A stretch of 13,669 bases of DNA from Candidatus Dormiibacterota bacterium (GTDB lineage Bacteria; Chloroflexota; Dormibacteria; Aeolococcales; Bog-877). Shown here one piece after another: positions 1 through 6,853 of this stretch; the stretch's first letter is position 1; every line of letters starts with the position of its first letter. The notes below the pieces were generated by a model that ran no database searches, was not told the origin of the DNA, and saw only the letters and a list, made by a program, of their open reading frames with translations. A program made the position numbers and the translations under genes. The stretch is taken from positions 1 through 13,669 of the forward strand of contig JASHRA010000030.1 of NCBI GenBank assembly GCA_030038765.1, given 5' to 3'.

Positions 1-808
1 GGGCAGCGCGCAGGCCGCTGAGAGCGGCGGCCGAGCCCAGCCCCCGGGCGCCGACCCAGGCGGGGGGCGCGTTGCGGACCCAGACCGTGATCCGGTTGGC
101 CACCACGTGGCGCTCGATGGCGGCGGTCCGGTGCAGCCCGGTGCCGCCGCGTCGGTGGCTGGCCCCGGCCCGGGGCTCGTACCAGGCCCGCCAACCCCGC
201 CAGCGGGCCCGCCAGTCGAGGTCCACGTCCTCCAGGTAGGCGAAGAGGTCGGCGCAGAGGACCTCTCCCCCGAGGGCCACGTCGAGCAGCATGCGGCGGC
301 GGTAGAGGGCGGCCGCCGCGCTCACCCCGAAGACCTCTCCCGGGCTCCCCCGGCGGCCGTCGTCGGGCTCGCCCTGGTCCCGGTTGAGCACCCAGCCGCT
401 GCGGTAGAGGAGATGGCCGGTGGAGTCGAGGCGACCCCCGGGGGCGCGCAGCCGACCCCCCACGCTGCCGATGCTGGGGTCCGACTCAGCCCGCGCCACG
501 GCCGCCTCCAGGAACTCGGGATCGAGCACCACGTCGAGGTTGCAGAGGAGCACGTAGGCGCCCCGGCAGCGCTCCAGCCCGGAGTTGACCCCGGCCGCGA
601 AGCCGAGGTTGCGGGGATGGCGCAGGAGCTCCACGTCGGGCTGGGCGGCGAACCACTCGGGCGAGCCGTCCCGGGAGCCGTTGTCGACCACCACCACCTG
701 GTCCGGGACCAGGGTCTGGGCCCGCACCGAGTCCAGCATGGGGCCCGCGTCCTGGGCCCCGTTCCAGTTGAGGACGAGGACCGAGACCCGGCCCTCGCGG
801 TCCGCCAT
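1..808 (-). CDS. Family 2 glycosyltransferase, rhamnosyltransferase-like (3' end outside window)
   Basis: This is probably a cytoplasmic GT-A fold transferase that adds a sugar, plausibly rhamnose, to the lipid-linked repeat unit. The first 269 residues are in the window and the reading frame stays open to the left edge. An N-terminal beta strand (VSVLVLNWNG) leads to the nucleotide-binding VVVVDNGSRDGS at about residues 38-49. RNLGFAAGVN follows at about 66-75, then a DXD-like NLDVVLD at about 90-96. The acceptor-side motif FAYLEDVDLDWR at about 189-200 carries the ED pair expected of the catalytic base, and is followed by YEP and SHRRGGTG. This order matches WbbL-type rhamnosyltransferases. 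The ATG overlaps the stop of the upstream glycosyltransferase as TGATG (808-810), which implies translational coupling. The donor is inferred from the adjacent rml genes, not proven. Confidence 0.9.
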   Translation of the reverse strand, partial: MADREGRVSVLVLNWNGAQDAGPMLDSVRAQTLVPDQVVVVDNGSRDGSPEWFAAQPDVELLRHPRNLGFAAGVNSGLERCRGAYVLLCNLDVVLDPEFLEAAVARAESDPSIGSVGGRLRAPGGRLDSTGHLLYRSGWVLNRDQGEPDDGRRGSPGEVFGVSAAAALYRRRMLLDVALGGEVLCADLFAYLEDVDLDWRARWRGWRAWYEPRAGASHRRGGTGLHRTAAIERHVVANRITVWVRNAPPAWVGARGLGSAAALSGLRAA

Positions 809-1707
809 CAGGGGCTCACCGTGGGCTTGCGGCGGAGGGCGTTGAGCAGCAGCAGCCAGCCCAGGCGCAGGGCGATGCCGGTCGCCACCAGGGGGGACCA
901 GAGGGCGCCCCTGCCGCGCAGGTAGTGGAGGCGGTAGAAGCGCCACATGGAGCGGTGGAAGGCGACCAGCATGGGCAGGGCGCTCCGCTCCGAGCTGCTC
1001 CCCTTGCGGTGGCGCACCCGGGCGGCGGGCTCATACCAGACGGTGCCGCCCAGCTCGTGGATGCGCCAGCAGAGGTCGAGGTCCTCGCCGTACATGAAGA
1101 AGCCCTCGTCGAAGCCCTGGAGCCGGTTCCACACGGAGCGCCGGATGAGCAGGCAGGCGCCGCTGCCGCTGTCCACCTCGAGGGCCCGGTCGGCCGGCAG
1201 ATAGGTAAGGTTGTAGGCCCCGAAGCGGCGGCTGCGGGGCCGGAGCCGGCTCAGGCCGCTGAGCCTCCAGAGCGCGGTCAGGGGGTCCGGGAAGCTGCGC
1301 CGGCAGGCGGCGTCGAGGCGCCCGTCGGGCCGGTCGATGCGGGGGGAGACAGCGCCCCGGCGGGGCTCCGCGGCCAGCGCCCGGAGCATGGTCGAGAGCG
1401 CCCCCTCCCCCAGCTCGGCGTCCGGGTTGAGCAGCAGCAGGGAGCTGCCCGGCAGCCCCCGGGCGGCCAGGTTGTTGGCCCGGGCGAAGCCAAGGTTGCG
1501 CTCCAGCCGCAGCAGGCGGACGCCGGGGAAGCGCTCCTGCACGAGGTCGGCGGTGCCGTCCCCGGAGCCGTTGTCCACGACCGTCACCTGGCGCTCCTGG
1601 AGCCCCTCCCGGAGGCAGGAGGCGAGGGCCGCGCCGACCTCGCCCCGGGAGCGGTAGGTGCAGATCACGGCGTCGACGCCGGCCAGCTCCGGGGGAGGGT
1701 CGGTCAC
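808..1707 (-). CDS. Family 2 glycosyltransferase, rhamnosyltransferase-like
   Basis: This is a predicted GT-A sugar transferase of 299 residues, acting at the inner face of the membrane on the growing oligosaccharide. Visible motifs are AVICTYRS near the N-terminus, TVVDNGSGDGT at about 42-52, ERNLGFARANN at about 69-79, the DXD-like NPDAELG at 94-100, and FMYGEDLDLCWR at 204-215 with the catalytic ED pair. These are followed by YEPAARVRHRKGSSS. A hydrophobic stretch near 271-290 could anchor the C-terminus to the membrane. I chose the GTG at 1707, which lies 2 nt after the rmlD stop. A longer in-frame start at 1863 would overlap rmlD by about 150 bp and add low-complexity Ala/Pro/Gly sequence. 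The paralogous GT2 that follows overlaps it by one base. Rhamnosyl donor specificity is inferred from family resemblance and neighbours. Confidence 0.92.
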   Translation of the reverse strand: MTDPPPELAGVDAVICTYRSRGEVGAALASCLREGLQERQVTVVDNGSGDGTADLVQERFPGVRLLRLERNLGFARANNLAARGLPGSSLLLLNPDAELGEGALSTMLRALAAEPRRGAVSPRIDRPDGRLDAACRRSFPDPLTALWRLSGLSRLRPRSRRFGAYNLTYLPADRALEVDSGSGACLLIRRSVWNRLQGFDEGFFMYGEDLDLCWRIHELGGTVWYEPAARVRHRKGSSSERSALPMLVAFHRSMWRFYRLHYLRGRGALWSPLVATGIALRLGWLLLLNALRRKPTVSP

Positions 1708-1709
1708 GG

Positions 1710-2588
1710 CTAGTCCCGGGGGCGGCCGGCGAGGAGCTGGCGGTTCCCCCTGACGTACTCCACCAGGCCCTGCTGCCAGGCCGGCAGCGGCGGCATGCCC
1801 AGCTGGCGCCAGCGCTGGTTGGCCAGCACCGAGTAGCGGGGCCGGGGCGCCGGCGCCGCCCACTCGGCGGTGGTGGTGGGCTGGACCCGGGCCGGCAGGC
1901 CGACCTCGTCCAGCACCGCCCGGGCGAAGTGGTACCAGGTCGTCGACCCGGAGCCGCTCAGGTGGTAGATGCCGAGCTGCTCCTGGCCCAGCAGCCGCAC
2001 CAGGGCCGCCGCCAGGTCACCGGTCCAGGTGGGACTCCCGACCTGGTCCGCGACCACCTGAAGGGGCCGCCCGGCGGCCGCCGCGCGGCAGATGGCGAGG
2101 GGGAAGTTGGGCCCCTCGGCGCCGTAGAGCCAGGAGGTCCGCACCAGGTAGAGGCCGACCCCGCTCTCGAGGCAGGCGAGCTCCCCGGCGCGCTTGCTCT
2201 CGGCGTAGACGCCGCGGGGGCTCGGGGCATCGCTCTCCAGCCAGGGCCGGGGGGGCTCCGGGGGATCCTGGGTGAAGACGAAGTCGGTGCTGACGTGGCA
2301 GAGGACCACCCCCGCCGCGGCGCAGGCACGGGCCACGTTGGCGGCGCCGTCCCGGTTCACGGCGTAGGCCAGCTCCACCTCGGCCTCGGCCTGGTCGACC
2401 TTGGTGTAGGCGGCGCAGTTGACCACCCGCTCGAAGCCCCCGGCGCGCACGAGATCGGCCACGGCTCGGGCCTCGGTGATGTCGAGCTGGCGGTGGCCCA
2501 GGGCGGTCACCTCGTGGCCGTCGGCCTCCAGCTGCGGCACCAGGTCACGTCCCAGCTGTCCGGCCGCCCCCAGGACCAGTACCCTCAC
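1710..2588 (-). CDS. rmlD: dTDP-4-dehydrorhamnose reductase
   Basis: RmlD carries out the last step of dTDP-L-rhamnose synthesis, the NAD(P)H-dependent reduction of dTDP-4-keto-L-rhamnose at C4. The 292-residue protein is normal in length for this short-chain dehydrogenase family. It has the Rossmann nucleotide loop GAAGQLG at 7-13, the STD segment at 100-102, and the YxxxK catalytic pair Y128/K132. The RmlD-typical RTSWLYG at 150-156 and DQVGSPT at 181-187 follow, then the RPRYSVL substrate segment at about 249-255. The start is GTG at 2588, which gives the canonical MRVLVLGAAGQLG beginning and leaves a 9-nt gap after the rmlB stop. No strong Shine-Dalgarno sequence is visible, so translation probably depends on coupling. 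Placement directly after rmlB fits a standard rml operon. Confidence 0.97.
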   Translation of the reverse strand: MRVLVLGAAGQLGRDLVPQLEADGHEVTALGHRQLDITEARAVADLVRAGGFERVVNCAAYTKVDQAEAEVELAYAVNRDGAANVARACAAAGVVLCHVSTDFVFTQDPPEPPRPWLESDAPSPRGVYAESKRAGELACLESGVGLYLVRTSWLYGAEGPNFPLAICRAAAAGRPLQVVADQVGSPTWTGDLAAALVRLLGQEQLGIYHLSGSGSTTWYHFARAVLDEVGLPARVQPTTTAEWAAPAPRPRYSVLANQRWRQLGMPPLPAWQQGLVEYVRGNRQLLAGRPRD

Positions 2589-2597
2589 CGGCCCGGC

Positions 2598-3668
2598 TCA
2601 GGGCTCGGCGGGAGCGCCCGCCACGGGGTGGTAGTTGCGCCGGTAGAAGTCCTGGAACTCCCCCGACTTGATCGGCTCCCACCAGTCGCGCCGCTCCCGG
2701 TACCAGGCCACGGTGCGCTCCATCCCGGTGGCGAAGTCCACCTCCGGCTCCCAGCCCAGCCGGCGCGAGCGGGAGCTGTCCAGGGCGTAGCGGCGGTCGT
2801 GCCCGGGCCGGTCCTGCACCGGCTGCAGCAGGGCCGGGTCGGCGCCGGTGAGGCGGAGCACCGCCTCGGCCACGGCCCGGCCCTCGACGGGTCGGTCGCC
2901 GCGGCCCAGGTTGTAGGCCTCGCCGGCCCGACCCCGGGCCAGCACCAGGGCCACGCCCCTGGCGTGGTCGTCGACGTAGAGGTAGTCGCGCACCGCCCGC
3001 CCGTCCCCGTAGAGGGGCAGGGGCAGCCCCTGGAGGGCCTGGGTCACGAACAGGGGCACGATCTTCTCCGGGTACTGGTAGGGGCCGTAGGTGTTGGAGC
3101 CGCGGGTGACCAGCACGGGGAGCCCGTAGGTGGCGTGGTAGGCGAAGCAGAGCAGCTCGGCCGCCGCCTTGCTGGCCGAGTAGGGGGAGCGCGGTCGCAG
3201 CGGGTCCCCCTCGCGGGAGCGCTCCGGCTCGGGCACGTCGCCGTAGACCTCGTCGGTGGAGACCTGCAGGAAGCGACCGTGGCCGGCCCGGCGCGCCGCC
3301 TCCAGGAGGCGGTGGGTGCCCTCGACGTCGGTCCGGATGAAGGCGTCCGGGTCGAGGATGGAGCGGTCGACGTGGGACTCGGCGGCGAAGTTGACGATGC
3401 AGTCCACCTCCGTGGCCAGGCTCCCCACCAGCTCCCGGTCGCAGATGTCGCCCCGCACGAAGCGGTAGCCGGGGGCGGCCCGCACCGGGTCGAGGTTGGC
3501 CAGGTTGCCGGCGTAGGTGAGCTTGTCCAGGACCGTGACCCTGAGGCCCGGGTCCCGCTCCAGGAGCAGGCGCACGAAGGCGGAGCCGATGAAGCCGGCG
3601 CCGCCCGAGACCAGGAGCCGGGACGGAAGCCCGTCGCCCACCCGGGACCAGAAGTCGGTGCCGCTCAA
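2598..3668 (-). CDS. rmlB: dTDP-glucose 4,6-dehydratase
   Basis: RmlB converts dTDP-D-glucose to dTDP-4-keto-6-deoxy-D-glucose using bound NAD+. This is the second step to dTDP-rhamnose. The protein has an extended-SDR Rossmann motif GGAGFIG at about 22-28 and AAESHVDRS at about 95-103. The STDE segment at 137-140 carries the dehydratase Asp-Glu pair, and the catalytic YSASK is at 163-167. The family-specific YGPYQYPEKIVPLF is at about 194-207 and RPGHDRRYALD at about 287-297. The longest supported start is TTG at 3668, one base after the rmlC stop, with a GAG about 10 nt upstream. This gives 356 residues. A GTG nine codons further in (3641) is a plausible alternative, because homologues usually begin close to the nucleotide-binding strand. 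Confidence 0.97.
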   Translation of the reverse strand: MSGTDFWSRVGDGLPSRLLVSGGAGFIGSAFVRLLLERDPGLRVTVLDKLTYAGNLANLDPVRAAPGYRFVRGDICDRELVGSLATEVDCIVNFAAESHVDRSILDPDAFIRTDVEGTHRLLEAARRAGHGRFLQVSTDEVYGDVPEPERSREGDPLRPRSPYSASKAAAELLCFAYHATYGLPVLVTRGSNTYGPYQYPEKIVPLFVTQALQGLPLPLYGDGRAVRDYLYVDDHARGVALVLARGRAGEAYNLGRGDRPVEGRAVAEAVLRLTGADPALLQPVQDRPGHDRRYALDSSRSRRLGWEPEVDFATGMERTVAWYRERRDWWEPIKSGEFQDFYRRNYHPVAGAPAEP

Positions 3669-3669
3669 A

Positions 3670-4248
3670 TCAGATGTTCTCGATGCTCCAGTCGAAGCCG
3701 ATGCGGGGATCGTTCCAGGCCAGTCTGCCCTCGTCCGGCTGCTGCGGGTCGTAGGGCTCGGTGACGTAGTAGCTGAGGAGGACGTCCTCCAGGCCCAGCA
3801 CCTGGTAGCCGTGGGCCACGAGGGGCGGGATGGCGATCATCTTGGGCGCGTTGCGGCCGGCGATCACCACCTGCACCCGGCCGGCGCTGGGGGAGGCGCG
3901 GCGCAGGTCCACCAGCACCACCCGGGCGTTGCCCTCGACCAGGTCCCAGTAGTCCCACTGGCGGCGGTGCCAGTGGAAGGCCTTGATCAGCTCGGGCGGG
4001 TTGCCGCCCCGGGCGTAGGCGAGCGAGCGCGACATCTGGGCGAAGCCGTGCTCGGGGAGGAAGGGCCGGCCCTGGTCGTCGCGGTCGCCGCGCTTGAGCT
4101 GCTCCAGGAAGTAGCCGCGCTGGTCAGCGTGGACCACGAAGCTCTTGGTCATCACCCCCTCGATGGGGGCCAGGCGCTCCGCCAGCGGGTGCGCCGCCAT
4201 CTCCGCCAGCACCTCCTCCATGTCCGGGGAGGTGGCTTGCCAGGCCAT
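3670..4248 (-). CDS. rmlC: dTDP-4-dehydrorhamnose 3,5-epimerase-like cupin, divergent RmlC
   Basis: By position and fold this is the dTDP-4-keto-6-deoxyglucose 3,5-epimerase of the rhamnose pathway (192 residues). By eye it aligns to classical RmlC along its length. DQRGYF (42-47) matches DxRGxF, VAHGY (144-148) matches the FAHGF loop, and SYYVTEPYDP (159-168) keeps tyrosines where RmlC has its catalytic Tyr. WNDPRIGFDW (178-187) supplies the Asp of the His-Asp dyad. The region usually reading LRGLHxQ is instead IKAFHWH (88-94). The catalytic His (H92) is kept, but the Arg is now Lys and the Gln is His. The usual QGKL(V/I) lysine that follows is replaced by a WDYWD segment. About 30 extra residues precede the cupin core. 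The ATG at 4248 lies 22 nt after rmlA. The rhamnose role is inferred mainly from the operon. Confidence 0.85.
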   Translation of the reverse strand: MAWQATSPDMEEVLAEMAAHPLAERLAPIEGVMTKSFVVHADQRGYFLEQLKRGDRDDQGRPFLPEHGFAQMSRSLAYARGGNPPELIKAFHWHRRQWDYWDLVEGNARVVLVDLRRASPSAGRVQVVIAGRNAPKMIAIPPLVAHGYQVLGLEDVLLSYYVTEPYDPQQPDEGRLAWNDPRIGFDWSIENI

Positions 4249-4270
4249 CAGCCGCGGCCCCGCGCGGTGC

Positions 4271-5332
4271 TCACGCCAGGCTCACCCGGGAGTGGTCCCC
4301 CAGCATCAGCTTGTGGGCCAGGGGCCGGGTGCCGCTCTTCTCCACCACCACGTCGCGCCCGATCAGGGAGTCCTCGATCTTGCTCACGCCGCGGATGCAG
4401 GTGTTCTCCAGGACGATGGAGTGCTCGATCTCGCTGCCCTCCAGGACCACGTGGTGGTAGAGGGCGGTGAAGGGGCCGACGTAGGAGTCCACCACCCGCG
4501 TGTGGGCGCCCACGATGGCGGGACCGCGGATGGTGCTCCCGATCACCTGGCTGCCCTCCTCCAGGATCACCTTGCCGAGCAGGCGGCAGTCCTCGCTGGC
4601 GCGGCCCTCGCGCCGCTCCGGGAGCATGTCCAGCACCACCCGGTTGCACTCCAGCAGGTCGTCCATCTTGCCGGTGTCGATCCAGCGCCCGGCGACCACG
4701 TGGGGCAGCACGCTGCGGCCGTGGTCGATCTCCCACTGGATGGCGTCGGTGATCTCCAGCTCGCCCCGGGGCGAGGGCTCGATGGCGTCCACCGCCTCCA
4801 GGATGGAGGGCTGGAAGAGGTAGACCCCGACCAGCACCAGGTCGCTGCGCGGCACCTCCGGCTTCTCGGTCAGGCGGACCACCCGCTCCCCCTCCAGCTC
4901 GGCGACGCCGAAGCGCTCGGGGTGGGGCATGGCCTTGAGCAGGATGAGCGAGTCGGGGCGCTTCTCCTGGAACTGCCGGACCACCTGGCTGATGCCGCCG
5001 GGGATGAAGTTGTCGCCCAGGTACATGACGAAATCGGAACCGCCCAGGTAGGGCTTGGCGGTCTGGACGGCGTGGGCCAGGCCGAGGGGGGCGCTCTGGG
5101 GGATGTACTCCACCCGGGCCCCGAAGCGAGACCCGTCCCCGACCGCCTCGCGGATCTCCTCGGCCGTGTCCCCGACCACGATCCCGATCTCGGTGACGCC
5201 GGCCTCCACCAGCGCCTCCAGGGCGTAGAAGAGGACCGGCTTGTTGGCGATCGGGACCAGCTGCTTGGCCCCGGTGTGGGTGATCGGCCGCAACCGGGTG
5301 CCCTTGCCCCCGCTCAGCACCAGCCCCTTCAC
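4271..5332 (-). CDS. rmlA: Glucose-1-phosphate thymidylyltransferase, long (StrD-like) form
   Basis: RmlA makes dTDP-glucose from dTTP and glucose-1-phosphate, the first step of dTDP-rhamnose synthesis. The N-terminal nucleotidyltransferase domain shows GGKGTRLRP (about 8-16), the downstream Lys in GAKQLVPIANKP, LGLAHAVQ (about 83-90), YLGDN (about 104-108), EKP (about 156-158) and WIDTG (about 217-221). The C-terminal third, from about residue 245, has hexapeptide-like left-handed beta-helix repeats (VIGSTIRGPAIVGAH and similar). At about 353 residues this is the long form typified by StrD, rather than the short RmlA of about 290 residues. I chose GTG at 5332, which gives the family-typical MKGLVLSGG. 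A TTG at 5341 adds three residues and has a better-spaced GGGGAA upstream, so it remains possible. A 54-nt gap with a strong hairpin separates it from the preceding gene. Confidence 0.95.
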   Translation of the reverse strand: MKGLVLSGGKGTRLRPITHTGAKQLVPIANKPVLFYALEALVEAGVTEIGIVVGDTAEEIREAVGDGSRFGARVEYIPQSAPLGLAHAVQTAKPYLGGSDFVMYLGDNFIPGGISQVVRQFQEKRPDSLILLKAMPHPERFGVAELEGERVVRLTEKPEVPRSDLVLVGVYLFQPSILEAVDAIEPSPRGELEITDAIQWEIDHGRSVLPHVVAGRWIDTGKMDDLLECNRVVLDMLPERREGRASEDCRLLGKVILEEGSQVIGSTIRGPAIVGAHTRVVDSYVGPFTALYHHVVLEGSEIEHSIVLENTCIRGVSKIEDSLIGRDVVVEKSGTRPLAHKLMLGDHSRVSLA

Positions 5333-5356
5333 GGCGCCCAAGGCTACCAGTTCCCC

Positions 5357-5386
5357 GGCCGCGCTCCCGGGCCCCGAGGCGCGGCC
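5357..5386 (-). other. Intergenic GC-rich hairpin between pgt and rmlA
   Basis: Perfect 8-bp inverted arms (GGCCGCGC at 5357-5364 and GCGCGGCC at 5379-5386) flank a 14-nt loop, starting immediately after the phosphotransferase stop codon. No T-tract follows on either strand, so it is not a canonical intrinsic terminator. It could slow polymerase, stabilise the upstream transcript or act as a processing site. It occupies most of the only sizeable gap in an otherwise overlapping operon. Confidence 0.5.
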
Positions 5387-6853
5387 TCAGTAGGCGTGGC
5401 GGTGGAAGAGCAGCCTCCAGGGGGTGAGCAGGAGGATCTTGAGGTCGAAGCCGAGCGACCAGTTCTCGACGTAGTAGATGTCGTAGAAGATCCGCTCCTC
5501 CATGCTGCTGGCCTGGCGCAGGTCGTTGACCTGGGCCCAGCCGGTGCAGCCGGGCAGGACCTGGAGCCGGTCCCGGTAGCGGGGCACGGTGCGCTCGAAC
5601 TGGCGGGCGAAGAAGGGGCGCTCCGGCCGCGGCCCCACCAGGCTCATCTCGCCGCGCAGGACGTTGAGGAGCTGGGGCAGCTCGTCCAGGCTGAAGCGGC
5701 GGATGAAGCGCCCCACCGGCGTCCGCCGGGGGTCGGCGGAGCTGGTCATCACCGGGCCCGTCTCCCGCTCCGCGTCCGCCACCATGGAGCGCAGCTTGAA
5801 GACCCGGAAGCGCCGGCCGCGGAGCCCGAGCCGCTCCTGGGTGTAGAAGGGCGGTCCGGGCGAGCTGACGAGGATGGCCAGGCAGCAGAGCCCGACCACC
5901 GGCAGCGCCACCAGGGAGAGCAGCAGGGCCCCGACCAGGTCGAAGCCGCGCTTGAGCAGGAGGTTGGCGCCGACCAGCCGGTTGGGCCGGATCCCGACCA
6001 GGGGTAGCCCGGCCACCTCCTCGGTGTTGGCGGCGCTGGTCATGATCTCCAGCACGTCGGGCACGACCTTCACCTCGGCGCCCTGGGCGAGGCACTCCCG
6101 GGCCAGCTCCAGGACCCGCTCGTGGCCCTCGCCGCTGAGGGCCAGGACCACCTGGTCGACGCGGTCCCGGGCCAGGATCGGACCCAGCCCGGAGCGCAGC
6201 TGGTAGACGGGGGGGTCGGCACCCCTCGCCACCGGCCCCGACCCGGCGTCGGTCTCGACCTTGGCCACCACCCGGTACCCGAACTCGGGGAACATGCGCA
6301 GGCGGCGCATCAGCAGGTCGGCCACCGGCCCCGACCCCACCACCACCACGCGCAGGCCGCCGCTGCCCGCCCGCAGCAGCGCCCCCTCGGCCAGGCGCAG
6401 GAGGGCGCGCTCGGCGACGAAGAGCAGCAGCGCCGCCAGGGCGGCGTCGGCCAGCACCAGGCGGCTGTAGGGGAAGCCGCGGTAGAGGCCCTCCAGGGCC
6501 AGGGCGAGGATGACGAAGAGCGCCACCGAGCCGACCGCCCCCAGCATCTCGTCGACGAAGGACTGCCCGGGCCGGAAGCGGTAGCGGCCGGTGCAGGCGA
6601 AGGTCAGGAGCCAGAGCCCCACCACCACCGGCACGGCCACGGCGTAGGCGGCGAAGCTGGGCACCTGCTGACCCGGGATGGGCACTCCGGAGAGGTAGAA
6701 GCGGTACTCGTAGCCGAGCAGGGCGCCCCCGCCCGCGGCCAGGGCGTCGCCCAGCAGCCGGGGGACCAGCACCGGGACCCAGCGCCGCAGGCGCTGGCGC
6801 GAGGCCTGGCCCCGGTCGAGGGCCTGGAGCAGGGGCTCGGTCTCAGCCGCCAC
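5387..6853 (-). CDS. Polyprenyl-phosphate sugar-1-phosphate transferase (WbaP/WcaJ/CpsE family)
   Basis: This inner-membrane enzyme starts repeat-unit assembly by moving a sugar-1-phosphate from a nucleotide sugar to undecaprenyl phosphate. The 488-residue protein has the full architecture. Four N-terminal membrane helices lie at about 28-50, 68-88, 104-125 and 130-152. A Rossmann-like central domain follows, with VVVGSGP at about 170-176. A membrane segment lies at about 305-330, and the C-terminal catalytic domain carries KRGFDLVGA (301-309), SPGPPFYTQERLG (331-343), FKLRSM (352-357) and SLDELPQLLNVLRGEMSLVGPRP (about 388-410, with the D390/E391 dyad). GWAQVN (438-443) and YDIYYVENWSLGFDLKILLLT close the domain. 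The GTG start at 6853 overlaps the wzx end by 11 nt and has a well-placed GGGGAG. Whether glucose, galactose or another sugar is loaded cannot be read from the sequence. Confidence 0.97.
   Translation of the reverse strand: MAAETEPLLQALDRGQASRQRLRRWVPVLVPRLLGDALAAGGGALLGYEYRFYLSGVPIPGQQVPSFAAYAVAVPVVVGLWLLTFACTGRYRFRPGQSFVDEMLGAVGSVALFVILALALEGLYRGFPYSRLVLADAALAALLLFVAERALLRLAEGALLRAGSGGLRVVVVGSGPVADLLMRRLRMFPEFGYRVVAKVETDAGSGPVARGADPPVYQLRSGLGPILARDRVDQVVLALSGEGHERVLELARECLAQGAEVKVVPDVLEIMTSAANTEEVAGLPLVGIRPNRLVGANLLLKRGFDLVGALLLSLVALPVVGLCCLAILVSSPGPPFYTQERLGLRGRRFRVFKLRSMVADAERETGPVMTSSADPRRTPVGRFIRRFSLDELPQLLNVLRGEMSLVGPRPERPFFARQFERTVPRYRDRLQVLPGCTGWAQVNDLRQASSMEERIFYDIYYVENWSLGFDLKILLLTPWRLLFHRHAY

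Noticed and set aside
1708..1863. N-terminal extension of the second glycosyltransferase to 1863
   Set aside because: It would overlap the conserved rmlD C-terminus by about 150 bp and adds only low-complexity residues. GTG at 1707 gives a standard GT2 N-terminus.
1929..3764. Long open frame on the plus strand opposite rmlD and rmlB
   Set aside because: The predicted protein is Gly/Val/His/Gln-rich low-complexity sequence without domains. It lies antisense to two well-supported enzymes. This is a GC-rich shadow frame.
4145..6007. Long open frame on the plus strand opposite rmlA and the phosphotransferase
   Set aside because: It is antisense to two clear enzymes, with His/Asp/Gln/Ala-rich composition and no recognisable motif.
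4248..6095. 615-codon minus-strand frame overlapping rmlA and the phosphotransferase
   Set aside because: It is an Arg/Pro/Gly-rich alternative-frame translation of the same DNA. The in-family frames of both genes are unambiguous.
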